Assembly (NCBI GenBank): GCA_016706225.1
Contig: JADJKB010000021.1
Coordinates: 496,001-560,000 of the forward strand
Length of the DNA stretch: 64,000 nt
DNA from: Myxococcales bacterium
GTDB lineage: Bacteria; Myxococcota_A; Polyangia; Polyangiales; Polyangiaceae
Direction of reading: 5' to 3'
Below the pieces are notes generated by a model. It had not been told where the DNA came from, did no database searches, and worked only from the letters and a program-made list of their open reading frames with translations. A program made the position numbers and the translations under genes. Below, piece after piece: positions 1 to 8,179 of the stretch. How positions within the stretch are numbered: the first letter of the stretch is position 1; each line of letters begins with the position of its first letter.

Positions 1-1
1 A

Positions 2-2317
2 TCGGTCGTCGACAAGGTGTCCGCGGTATTCGAGAGCTACTGGGAGAGCGGAGACTTCGTGCCGTACGAGGCGGCGGAGTTCGCCGAACGGGTCGAGCAA
101 GGCGTGCGCTCCGCTTCCAGCATCCTGCTCAGTCCGCTAGAAGTGCGGCTCGAGCCGTTCCAGGAGCGGATGCTCGAGAAGCTCGCCTTCGCGCGCGAGC
201 GCGGTCGCCACAAGAACCTGCTCGTCTCCGCGACGGGTACCGGCAAGACCGTGATGGCCGCGGTGGACTACGCCCGCCTTCGCGGAACGCTGCCTCGGGG
301 CCGGCTCCTGTTCGTCGCGCACCGGAAGGAAATCCTCACGCAAGCCCAGGCTACCTTTCGCTACGCGCTCCGCGATGCAGCGTTCGGCGAGCTCTGGGTT
401 GGCGGCAGTCGGCCGCGTCGCTTCGAGCACGTCTTTGCATCCATCCAGAGCCTCGGCGCCGCCGACTTGGCCGACCTCGACCCAGAGCATTTCGACGTGG
501 TGATCGTGGACGAGTTCCACCACGCGGCGGCGCGGAGTTATCGAGATTTCCTCGACCACATTCGGCCGCGGGAGCTCCTTGGACTGACGGCAACCCCCGA
601 ACGCAGCGACGGCCTTCCAGTGCTCGACTGGTTCGACGGCCGCATCGCCGCCGAGCTCCGTCTGTGGGACGCCATTGACCAGCACCGCCTGTCCCCCTTC
701 GTCTACTACGGGATCCACGACGGCCTCGATCTGCGGGACGTGCCCTGGCGCCGCGGACGCGGATACGACGTGGAGGGGCTGTCTAACCTGCTCACCGCCA
801 ACGACGTCTGGGCCAAGCGGGTCATCAAGCAGTTGCTCGAGCGCATCGACGAGCCCGGTGCCATGCGCGCGCTCGGCTTCTGCGTGAGCGTCGATCACGC
901 GCGCTTCATGGCACGAGTGTTCAACGAGGCGGGCATCCGAGCGACCGCCGTGTGGGCCGACAGCCCCATGAACGAGCGTATCGCCGCGCTTGCGGATCTC
1001 GCGGCTCGGCGCGTGAACGCGGTCTTCTCCGTTGATCTGTTCAACGAGGGCATCGATGTGCCGGTGGTGGACACGGTGCTGTTCCTGCGCCCGACGGACA
1101 GCCCGACGCTCTTCCTGCAGCAACTCGGGCGCGGACTGCGGCGGAGCGCCGACAAGAACGCCTGCACGGTGCTCGACTTCGTCGGCCAGCATCGCCGCGA
1201 GTTCCGCTTCGAGCGGCGCTTCCGCGCACTGCTCGGCGGGACGCGAAGAGATCTGCTCGACGCTATCGACAAGCGGTTCCCTTTCTTACCGGCCGGGTGT
1301 CACATGGAGCTCGACGCCGTCGCGCGCGAGATCGTGCTCGAGAACATCCGGCAAGGGATCCCTTCCCAGTGGTCCGCCAAGGTCGAAGCGCTGGCTCAGC
1401 TCGCCGGTGCGAAGGGTGCGGGGGTCACGCTCGCGCAGTACCTGGACGATACCGATCTCGATCTCGACGACGTGTTCGTCGGCGACCGGACCTGGTCTGA
1501 CCTTAGAGAGGCCGCAGGGCTCCCAGTTGCGGCGTCGGGCCCGCATGAGAGCGTTCTCCGTCGCGCGATCGGCCGGCTGCTCCACGTGGACGATGTGACC
1601 CGGATCGACGGCTATCGGCGCCTGCTCTCGCGCGACGAGGCGCCGGCAGGCGAGGAGCTCTCGGAGCGAGACCGGCGACTCTTGCGGATGCTGGTGGCGT
1701 CGATTGCCGGCCGAGCGATCGACAAGAGCGCCTCACTCGATGAAGCCAGCTCGCTGCTCTGGTCCCATCCACAGGTGCGCGCGGAGCTTCTCGAGCTGCT
1801 GGCGCTGCTGGCGGGACGAGTTGATCGAGTCCACCCGGCGCTCTCCGCTCACCCTGACGTTCCACTCTCTGTGCATGGGCGTTATTCCCGCGTCGAGCTC
1901 CTCGCCGCGTTCGGCGTCGGCGAGGGCGCAAAGGTGGCCGCTTGGCAGACCGGCGTTCGCTATTTGAAAGCTCAAGACGCCGATCTGCTGGCGTTCACCC
2001 TCGACAAGACCAGCGGCCAGTTCTCGCCAACGACGCGCTATCGCGACTACGCCATCAGCCGCGATCTCATCCACTGGGAGAGCCAGTCGGCCGTGCGAGA
2101 GGCCAGCGCTACCGGCGTTCGCTACCAGAACCACGCCGGGCTCGGCTCTTCGATCTTCCTGTTTGCGCGATTGCGAACCGACGACCGCGCCTTCTGGTTT
2201 CTGGGACCTGCCAGCTACGTCCGCCACGAGTCCGAGTGCCCAATGGCGATCACCTGGCGACTCCACTTTGCACTGCCCGGCGATCTCTTCACGACCTTCG
2301 CCGCCGCCGTCGCCTAG
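2..2317 (+). CDS. DEAH-type superfamily 2 helicase with DUF3427 C-terminus (5' end cut by window)
   Basis: Probable DNA helicase/translocase of the family that joins a phospholipase-D-like nuclease domain, an SF2 helicase core and a DUF3427 tail. Numbered from the GTG at 17, Walker A (ATGTGKT) is at residues 72-78, the DEFH box at 165-168 and TATPER at 191-196. The last ~150 residues carry DUF3427 hallmarks (HWESQS, RYQNH, FLGP, MAITWRL). The frame stays open upstream of that GTG to the window edge, and the residues there look like the linker after a PLD domain. The true start, and probably a PLD domain, therefore lie outside the window. It converges on the NERD helicase pair downstream. Helicases of this type often occur in defence or repair contexts, which is only suggestive here. 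Confidence 0.85.
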   Translation, partial: SVVDKVSAVFESYWESGDFVPYEAAEFAERVEQGVRSASSILLSPLEVRLEPFQERMLEKLAFARERGRHKNLLVSATGTGKTVMAAVDYARLRGTLPRGRLLFVAHRKEILTQAQATFRYALRDAAFGELWVGGSRPRRFEHVFASIQSLGAADLADLDPEHFDVVIVDEFHHAAARSYRDFLDHIRPRELLGLTATPERSDGLPVLDWFDGRIAAELRLWDAIDQHRLSPFVYYGIHDGLDLRDVPWRRGRGYDVEGLSNLLTANDVWAKRVIKQLLERIDEPGAMRALGFCVSVDHARFMARVFNEAGIRATAVWADSPMNERIAALADLAARRVNAVFSVDLFNEGIDVPVVDTVLFLRPTDSPTLFLQQLGRGLRRSADKNACTVLDFVGQHRREFRFERRFRALLGGTRRDLLDAIDKRFPFLPAGCHMELDAVAREIVLENIRQGIPSQWSAKVEALAQLAGAKGAGVTLAQYLDDTDLDLDDVFVGDRTWSDLREAAGLPVAASGPHESVLRRAIGRLLHVDDVTRIDGYRRLLSRDEAPAGEELSERDRRLLRMLVASIAGRAIDKSASLDEASSLLWSHPQVRAELLELLALLAGRVDRVHPALSAHPDVPLSVHGRYSRVELLAAFGVGEGAKVAAWQTGVRYLKAQDADLLAFTLDKTSGQFSPTTRYRDYAISRDLIHWESQSAVREASATGVRYQNHAGLGSSIFLFARLRTDDRAFWFLGPASYVRHESECPMAITWRLHFALPGDLFTTFAAAVA

Positions 2318-2358
2318 CCCACCAGCGCCCCCAACCTTTCATCCGCCTCGATCTCCTC
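2297..2358. repeat. Direct repeat copy 1, spanning the helicase 3' end
   Basis: About 62 bases that match positions 3439-3500 at roughly 90% identity by eye. The copy includes the last codons and stop of the DUF3427 helicase (FAAAVA-stop) and then the 3' tail of a NERD-helicase copy read from the other strand. The repeats bracket the alpha/beta hydrolase gene. Confidence 0.85.
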
Positions 2359-2556
2359 CTGCCGCGGTCGAGCTCCACCACCAGCACGAGCGGGCGTTCG
2401 AGACCCTTGGAGCGCAGGAACGTGTCCGCAATCACGTGCTCTCCAGCGTCGGGGGCGTCGGCGCGCCGGACCGGGACCTGGCCGATGCGGTCGCGCGCGC
2501 GTTGTGACTCGTCGTCGGGCGCGGTGCGCCGCTGGGGTAGAGACCGGAGCCTCCAC
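2318..2556 (-). pseudogene. Collapsed remnant of a NERD/UvrD-like helicase gene
   Basis: Read on the minus strand, this stretch holds the very start of the neighbouring NERD helicase (a GLYP..PRPTTSH segment near 2510-2550) joined directly to its last ~70 codons (IGQV, RRADAPDAGE, ADTFLR, KGLERPLVLVVELDRG). About 1.37 kb of the interior is missing, as is a further ~70 bp corresponding to 3503-3573. The two pieces are in different frames, so no functional protein can be made. It is a deletion derivative of a duplicate of the intact gene at 3456-5138, with several base substitutions showing that the duplication is not recent. The intact copy lies 1.1 kb away in the same orientation. Confidence 0.85.
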
Positions 2557-2581
2557 CCCGGGACGGCAGGGCGTGGTGCGC

Positions 2582-3370
2582 CTACCTCCCTCTCAGAAAC
2601 TCCCGCACGGCAGCATTGAACGCGCGGGCTGCCTCGATGTTGCTCTGGTGACCCACGCCGGGAAGCACGCGCAGCGTCGAGTCGGGGATCTGCGCGTGCA
2701 GCTGCTCGGCAACTTCGGGAGGTGACCGTACGTCGGCATCGCCGGAGAGCAGCAGGGTCGGAACCTCGATGCGGGGCAGCACGTCCCGGAGGTCGGCTTC
2801 CGCCATCGCATGAAGCATCGGGCGGCATCCACTCGGTCGGAAGTCGGACATGACCATCACCAGCTCCTCGACCATCTCGGCGGGCGCGCGATGGGTGAGC
2901 AAGCTCGGGATGAATCCCCGCACGAGCTGCTCCGGAGGTCGTAGCAGCGCGCGCAGCATCTCGTCGAGCCGCTCGGTAATCACGTGGGCTGGGAGCGAAC
3001 CCGCCCAGCCTGCGTAGCTGGACGCCAGCAGCAGCGTCCGGGGAATGTTCGGCCAGCGGCGGTACAGCTCCAGTGCCAGCGTGCCGCCCCAGGACAGCCC
3101 GAGCACATGCGGGCGGCCCAGCCCGAGAGCTCCGATGAACGCGACCAGGCAATCGGCGTAATCCGGCATGCGGAATGAAGCGGGAGGATCAGCAGAACCT
3201 CCGCAGCCCGGCGCGTCCCACGCCACGAGCGTGAACTCGTCCGAAAGCTCATCGAGCTGCCTCCGCCACTCACGCCCATCGGAGAGTCCGCCGTGAAGCA
3301 GGACGACGGGAGGCCCCGAGCCCTTCCGCTCGAACGCGATGTTGAGACCACCAATCTCGACCTGCTCCAT
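2582..3370 (-). CDS. Alpha/beta-fold hydrolase
   Basis: A 262-residue soluble serine hydrolase of the classical alpha/beta fold. The oxyanion-hole HGG is at residues 26-28. The nucleophile elbow GLSWGG places the catalytic serine at residue 93. The acid is probably Asp211 (SGDADV) and the histidine His241 (GVGHQ). Length and motif spacing fit small-molecule esterases, C-C bond hydrolases or haloperoxidase-like members, and substrate cannot be read from sequence. There is no signal peptide, so it is probably cytoplasmic. It stands between two direct repeats made from the 3' ends of the flanking helicase genes, so it was either inserted there or carried along in the duplication that produced the adjacent pseudogene. 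Confidence 0.85.
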   Translation of the reverse strand: MEQVEIGGLNIAFERKGSGPPVVLLHGGLSDGREWRRQLDELSDEFTLVAWDAPGCGGSADPPASFRMPDYADCLVAFIGALGLGRPHVLGLSWGGTLALELYRRWPNIPRTLLLASSYAGWAGSLPAHVITERLDEMLRALLRPPEQLVRGFIPSLLTHRAPAEMVEELVMVMSDFRPSGCRPMLHAMAEADLRDVLPRIEVPTLLLSGDADVRSPPEVAEQLHAQIPDSTLRVLPGVGHQSNIEAARAFNAAVREFLRGR

Positions 3371-3438
3371 CCGGCCTGTAACCTCTCATGAACCGCTCTG
3401 CGTCGGTCGACGACCAGGCCCCTCGCCCCGACGAGCCC

Positions 3439-3500
3439 TTCGCCGCCGCCGTCGCCTAACTCAACACCGCCCCCAACCTTTCATCCGCCTCGAGCTCTTC
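3439..3500. repeat. Direct repeat copy 2, at the 3' end of the intact NERD helicase
   Basis: Matches 2297-2358. On the plus strand it begins with codons for FAAAVA and a stop, identical to the terminus of the DUF3427 helicase, although no such gene precedes it here. On the minus strand it carries the last codons of the intact NERD helicase. It preserves the old convergent junction between the two helicase genes. Confidence 0.85.
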
Positions 3501-5138
3501 TCTGGTCGCAAGCACCACACATCGCACCGTCGCCCGCGTGAGCGCCACGTGCATGCGCACGTCGTACCGATGCTTGCCGCGGTCGAGCTCCACCACCAGC
3601 ACGAGCGGGCGCTCCAACCCCTTGAAGCGCAGGAACGTGTCCGCAATCACGCGCTCGCCAGCATCGGGTGCGTCCGCGCGACGCACGAGGACCTGGCCGA
3701 TGCGCTCGCGTGCGCAGAGCTCCGTCTTCAGCTGCCCGCCGAGCGAGAGCACCGCAATGTCGTGGGGCTGCACGCCCTCGGCTAGCGCCTTCTGGATCTC
3801 CCGCGCCGCGTACTCCTCGAGCGCCGTCGCGCTCGGCAAGCGCATCACCCTCAGCTCATCGATGGCGACGATCGGTCCCGGTGGGGGCGCCGACGAGAAA
3901 CGCACGGGCGCCACCTCACCGGCCGGCGGCACCGACGCGGGCTCCTTCACCCGATAGTGATCCGCAAACGCCGCCAGCGGCTCGGGACAGCGGTATCGCT
4001 CGCGCAGCTCGTATTCGGCACCAAAACACTCCTTCGGAACCCGACGCTCGCGCCAGAAACCCTGGCCGTCGTCGGCGAAACCCCAGAGCCAGCGGCCCTC
4101 TGCCAGACCTCGCACGAGCTCCCAGTCGTTCAGCGAGAGATCCTGCGCCTCGTCGATCACCACCGCGTCGTAGCGCTCGCGCGCAACCTCCAGCGCGTCG
4201 GCCGCTGCGTGGAGCGGCACCATGTCCCACGTCTCCGCCGACCACGCGCTCGACGGTGCACCACCCTCCGGCTCGATGCCCACCTCGGCAATCAACCCCG
4301 CCGCGAGCTCTCGTACCGTGAACGCGTCGTCGATGCCGCTCGCGCGCAGCGCGGCCGCGAGCGCGTTGGTCCAGCACATCAGCACGGGCCGCGCGCCTCG
4401 GGCGCGGAGCCTCCGCCACAGCTCGCACGCGAGCAGCGTCTTGCCCGTGCCGGGCCCCCCCGTGATCAGCAGGCGCTGGTTACGCTTCAGATTGTCGAGC
4501 ACGTGGAGCTGCTGCTCGTCGAGCGGGACGAGCTCCTGCTCCCGCAGGCGCGCGCGGTCACCCAGCACGAGGCGCGGCGTCCAGGTCTCACCCCAGAGCT
4601 CGTGCAAGAGCTCGATGAAGCGCGCATCGCGCGGCCGCTGCTGCGCAGAAAAGAGGCGCTCGCGCATCGCCTCGAGCGCTTCGCGCAAGTAGGGAAGATC
4701 TTGCTGGCCGAGCACCGCCCCGTCGAGATCACCCTGGCGCGGCGGGTTGCTGAAGGGGCTGTCCGGAAACGCCGTCGCGATGGCGAACGGGGGTGTGCTC
4801 CTCGCTCCGCGCTCCTCGAGCTTCTGCAAGAGGAGACGGGCGAGCGCATGCCCTTGGTCGCGGGGCGTGCGGGCCATCTGCCTGCCATTCTGCAGCCACT
4901 GCCCATCTCGCACCTCGATGGCGCCGCCCTTCACCTCGAGCACGAGCATGCCGCGATCGGGGATCGCGAGCACGAAGTCCCCTTCCCCTTCCCACCCCGA
5001 CTCCGACCGCGCCTTCAACGAGTGCCACGCGGTCCAAGCTTGCGGAAGACCCGCCGCAAGCGCGCGGTGGAGCGCTTGCTCCGCATGACTCGTCGTCGGG
5101 CGCGGGCCACCGCGAGGGTACAGGCCGATCGGGGACAC
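3456..5138 (-). CDS. NERD-domain nuclease fused to a UvrD-like superfamily 1 helicase
   Basis: A 560-residue predicted nuclease-helicase acting on DNA. Residues ~15-120 form a NERD domain, a PD-(D/E)xK relative, with Asp54 (GDFVL) and the pair Glu68/Lys70 (LEVKGG) as likely catalytic residues. The SF1 helicase core follows, with Walker A GGPGTGKT at 227-234 and a DEAQ box at 329-332. The C-terminal UvrD-type region has FKGLE and ALTRA motifs. Translation most likely begins at the GTG at 5138, since no ATG in frame gives a complete NERD domain. The protein is short for a UvrD helicase, but that is usual for NERD fusions. A collapsed copy lies at 2318-2556. A role in repair or anti-phage defence is inferred. 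Confidence 0.85.
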   Translation of the reverse strand: MSPIGLYPRGGPRPTTSHAEQALHRALAAGLPQAWTAWHSLKARSESGWEGEGDFVLAIPDRGMLVLEVKGGAIEVRDGQWLQNGRQMARTPRDQGHALARLLLQKLEERGARSTPPFAIATAFPDSPFSNPPRQGDLDGAVLGQQDLPYLREALEAMRERLFSAQQRPRDARFIELLHELWGETWTPRLVLGDRARLREQELVPLDEQQLHVLDNLKRNQRLLITGGPGTGKTLLACELWRRLRARGARPVLMCWTNALAAALRASGIDDAFTVRELAAGLIAEVGIEPEGGAPSSAWSAETWDMVPLHAAADALEVARERYDAVVIDEAQDLSLNDWELVRGLAEGRWLWGFADDGQGFWRERRVPKECFGAEYELRERYRCPEPLAAFADHYRVKEPASVPPAGEVAPVRFSSAPPPGPIVAIDELRVMRLPSATALEEYAAREIQKALAEGVQPHDIAVLSLGGQLKTELCARERIGQVLVRRADAPDAGERVIADTFLRFKGLERPLVLVVELDRGKHRYDVRMHVALTRATVRCVVLATREELEADERLGAVLS

Positions 5139-5213
5139 CGATCGGATGATACACGGGCGCTCACCGGCGCAGCGCGCTGATGCGCGCCGCCCCCTGCTCG
5201 CGCCGGCCCAACC

Positions 5214-6464
5214 TCAGAACACCGTAACCGTCGCGCCCGACTCGAGCTGGCAGGCGCCGTTCTTTGGATCACCGCCGGTGCGGATGATCTCGCTGGCCGC
5301 AGGCTCGCGGTACTTGCCGCTCATCTCGATGTCAACCATGCGGACCATCGCGTCGTCGAGTTTCGTGACGAAGTAGCACGGGATGCTCGGCTCCTTGTGC
5401 GGGCCGCCGACGCCGGAGTCGTCGGTCAGGAACATGTACCGCCCACCGGTGATCTGCGCCGCCGAACGCATCGACAGCTCGGTCAGCTCGTCAACCCCGC
5501 TCGAGGCGATCGGGTAGACGTGAATGCCGAGATCGCGGGTGCCACGCAGTGCGGTGGTGAAGGCGGCCGCCTTGTCGTCGTGGTGCGGTGCGTCCGCGAC
5601 CCAGAAGGCGAGCCGGGACACGTTCGGACCACTGCGCCAGTAGAGCTGGTTGAGCTTCTCGAACGCAGCGTGAGGCGCTTCCGGGAAGTCTCCGCCACCG
5701 TCGGCCGTCTGCAGCGCGAGCTTCGCTTGCAGGTCCTGGACGTCACTGCGGAGGCCGAACCAGCGGACCACGTAGTCGTCCGTGGTGTCGCGGTACACGA
5801 TCAGCGACCAGCGCTGCTCGGCGTTCGGGTGAAGCTTCGTGATCGTGTCGGAGATCGCGATGAGCTCCGCCTTCAGGTACTCCATCTCGTCGGTCATGCT
5901 GCCCGTCGTGTCGATCACGAGCGCGATGTCGAGCTTCTCGTGCGGCACGAGCCAGCTCGGGCTGGCGGTGTGGGCCGCCTCGTGCTCGGCCAGAGAGAAC
6001 CCGAGCAATCCGGGCGTCTGTGCGGCCGTCAGCTCCGCTCGATAACCGAGGAAGCGCTCGAAGTTCCGGTTGTCGTCCCACACTCCGGCGGTCAGCACGC
6101 CGGGGCCCACGGCTGGCGCGCCGCCCGCAGCGGACCCGCCGGATCCGCCCGCGCCAGCCGCGCCTCCCGCGCCAGGCTCACCTCCCGCTCCTCCGCCCCC
6201 CGAATCTCCTCCCTCTCCACCTTCTCCTGCGCCCGCGCTTCCGCCGGCACTCGCTCCGCCGCCTCCACCCATGCCTCCGCCCAGGCCTCCTGCACCGGAG
6301 CCCTTGACCTCGCCATCCTCGGGGCCCGTGCCGGTCGTGCCTGCGGTGCCGGCCTGACCTGCCGCGCCGCCCGCGGCGTCGTTCACCGACGGCGCACCGG
6401 AACACGCGGCGACCAGCGAGGCCACCGTCACCAACTGCAACTTGGTTCGGATGAGCGACTTCAT
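5214..6464 (-). CDS. Exported lipoprotein with von Willebrand factor A domain
   Basis: A 416-residue predicted lipoprotein. The signal peptide ends in a lipobox with the modified cysteine at residue 21. A linker made almost entirely of Gly, Ala and Ser runs to about residue 118, and the VWA domain begins near residue 178. Its metal-ion-dependent adhesion site is complete at the first motif (DTTGS, residues 185-189). A second conserved loop reads DGGGDFPEA. The ATG at 6464 was chosen because it starts the signal peptide; the open frame extends 44 codons further but is not signal-like. VWA domains mediate metal-dependent binding to proteins or surfaces, so adhesion or envelope assembly is plausible. 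The partner is unknown. Confidence 0.85.
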   Translation of the reverse strand: MKSLIRTKLQLVTVASLVAACSGAPSVNDAAGGAAGQAGTAGTTGTGPEDGEVKGSGAGGLGGGMGGGGGASAGGSAGAGEGGEGGDSGGGGAGGEPGAGGAAGAGGSGGSAAGGAPAVGPGVLTAGVWDDNRNFERFLGYRAELTAAQTPGLLGFSLAEHEAAHTASPSWLVPHEKLDIALVIDTTGSMTDEMEYLKAELIAISDTITKLHPNAEQRWSLIVYRDTTDDYVVRWFGLRSDVQDLQAKLALQTADGGGDFPEAPHAAFEKLNQLYWRSGPNVSRLAFWVADAPHHDDKAAAFTTALRGTRDLGIHVYPIASSGVDELTELSMRSAAQITGGRYMFLTDDSGVGGPHKEPSIPCYFVTKLDDAMVRMVDIEMSGKYREPAASEIIRTGGDPKNGACQLESGATVTVF

Positions 6465-6550
6465 GTCCAGTCGCCATCGCAAACCTCGTGCCGTCGTGGA
6501 GCGTGTCAAAGTGTGCCAGACCGCGCGCCGACGCCCCTCAATGGGCTGCG

Positions 6551-7177
6551 TCACGACCACTCGCGCGCCCCATCCGCCTCGCACTTCTGCCTCCACCAGC
6601 GGAGCGCCTGTTCGTCGTCCCCGACCCTCGCCTCGACAGCGGCCAGCACCTTCTCCCGATACTCGGGATGAACCTCGACGACGTAAAGCGAAGCCCAGCC
6701 GGGTTTTTCATCGAGCAGCCCCAGGCCTTCTTCGAAGCTCTGCACCGGCGAGCTCCGCTTGAGCCTCGCAGGCCCTGGGTCACCAAGATCCTCACACATC
6801 TCCACGAGCGCGATCTGGTTCAGCTCGCTGAAGAACTGCCAGCCAGCGTCGGACCCGCGTTCCCGGTACAAGGTGAACGAGCCGCCCTCCGCGCCGACGC
6901 ACAGCACCACCTCGCGTGGAGAGACCTGCGTTCGGGGATCGTCGGAGCCGATCACCTCCTCGCCCGGAGCCGAGTAGAGGTAGTAGACGCCGCTCGGATC
7001 AGCAGCCTTGGTCCGGCGAAGCGCGGCGAGCGCCGCTTGTTTGTCCTCGTAGTGCGCGACCAGGAACAACTCCTCGCCCATCGGCTCGTACTCGTCGACA
7101 CCGACCAGGTTGAAGCCGGTCGCAGGAGTCATCTCCTCGATCGCATCGCACATCGCCCGGAACGGACTCTTCGTCAT
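6551..7177 (-). CDS. Hypothetical protein, coupled to the deacetylase-like gene
   Basis: A 208-residue acidic, soluble protein that I do not recognise. It has no signal peptide or membrane segment. The N-terminal half (to about residue 80) reads like a small alpha/beta domain, with a GVDEYEPMGEELFLV strand region. The C-terminal half, from about residue 140, is helical and ends with a Trp-rich stretch (RWWRQK). Its start codon overlaps the stop of the upstream deacetylase-like gene by 4 bases (ATGA), so the two are almost certainly co-translated. A role related to that enzyme is possible but unproven. Confidence 0.75.
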   Translation of the reverse strand: MTKSPFRAMCDAIEEMTPATGFNLVGVDEYEPMGEELFLVAHYEDKQAALAALRRTKAADPSGVYYLYSAPGEEVIGSDDPRTQVSPREVVLCVGAEGGSFTLYRERGSDAGWQFFSELNQIALVEMCEDLGDPGPARLKRSSPVQSFEEGLGLLDEKPGWASLYVVEVHPEYREKVLAAVEARVGDDEQALRWWRQKCEADGAREWS

Positions 7178-8112
7178 CGCGCTTCCTCCGGGTCGAAAGC
7201 GAGGGATGTGCCCGCAAGAACATCGAGCCCGAGCGCCAGATCGGCACCGTGCAGTCGCAGGACGAACTCGGCGTCATCGCTGCGGTACCCCCCAAAGAGC
7301 GCGAGCGCGAGCGGCACGGGTCTGCCGAGGCGCTGGCCAAAACGAGCGACCGCGTCGTACACGAGTCGACTCGCGCTGAGCCATTCGTCAGTGCTGCACT
7401 GACCACCGAGGTCATCGTCCTCGTGGGAGTCGGCGCCGTGCGCGAAGGCAACGTAGTGCACGCGGCCAGAGAGCACCGCCTCCTCGATCTCCGCGAGCCC
7501 GCGCTCGAGGTCGGCCAGGTACACGCCGTGGGAGCCCGAGGGGTTCAGGTTCAGCGGGATCGCCCGATCGAGATCTGGCACGAAGCTTCGCGAGTCCTCG
7601 ATGCTGTTGCCGTAGTGGCCGTCGAGATCAATCCATGCACCCGAGAGGCCGCGCTCGCGATAGAGGCTCACGCTCGCGATCACCTGGCCGCTGAACGTGC
7701 AGAAGGCCGCGCCGCCCGCCGGGCGGGCATGGTGAAAACCACTGGTTGGACTGAGCGCGATGCGGCTCGGGCGATCGCAAGCTGCCCGGAGCGCGGCGGC
7801 GAGGCTGCCGTTGGTGAAACGAACGCTCTCGGCAAACGCGGGGCTCCAGGCCAGACCGTTGCGCGTTGCGTGCGGCTCGCCTCCCGCGAAGAAAGCATCG
7901 ACGTACGTCGCGTCGTGGGCGAGCAGGAAGTCCGCTCGGTCGAGGGGCGCGAAGTCTTCTCGAAGGTGCGTTGCCGCGGCGAGCGGTGAGCGGAGCAGCC
8001 ACCCGACGAAGCGCCGTGGCTTCGTCGGGCTCTTGGAGAAGTTGCCGCGGGCGTCCGGGGCGGCGAGTTCGGGGCGGTAGTAGACATCGAGAGCAGGTTC
8101 GTGGTGGCGCAT
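7174..8112 (-). CDS. Histone deacetylase / acetylpolyamine amidohydrolase family protein
   Basis: A 312-residue zinc hydrolase of the HDAC/AcuC/acetylpolyamine amidohydrolase fold, predicted to remove acetyl groups from lysines or polyamines in the cytoplasm. The double histidine of the charge relay is present (GFHHA, His127-His128). Likely metal ligands are Asp164, His166 (IDLDGHYGN) and Asp228 (HGADSHEDD). The transition-state tyrosine is in FGGY (Tyr276). The usual DxDxHHGNG motif is altered to a His-Tyr pair, so the family member is divergent. The ATG at 8112 is preferred over the TTG at 8133 because GAAAGGA sits just upstream. It overlaps the next gene by 4 bases. Confidence 0.8.
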   Translation of the reverse strand: MRHHEPALDVYYRPELAAPDARGNFSKSPTKPRRFVGWLLRSPLAAATHLREDFAPLDRADFLLAHDATYVDAFFAGGEPHATRNGLAWSPAFAESVRFTNGSLAAALRAACDRPSRIALSPTSGFHHARPAGGAAFCTFSGQVIASVSLYRERGLSGAWIDLDGHYGNSIEDSRSFVPDLDRAIPLNLNPSGSHGVYLADLERGLAEIEEAVLSGRVHYVAFAHGADSHEDDDLGGQCSTDEWLSASRLVYDAVARFGQRLGRPVPLALALFGGYRSDDAEFVLRLHGADLALGLDVLAGTSLAFDPEEAR

Positions 8113-8179
8113 GGTTCGTCCTTTCGCTCCCAACGTGAGAGCGAGGGCGTGACCGGCGCGTGACCGACGGGGATTCTTG

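Noticed and set aside
6020..6357. Proline/arginine-rich plus-strand frames opposite the VWA lipoprotein
   Set aside because: They are the complement of its Gly/Ala linker. No start signal or domain was found.
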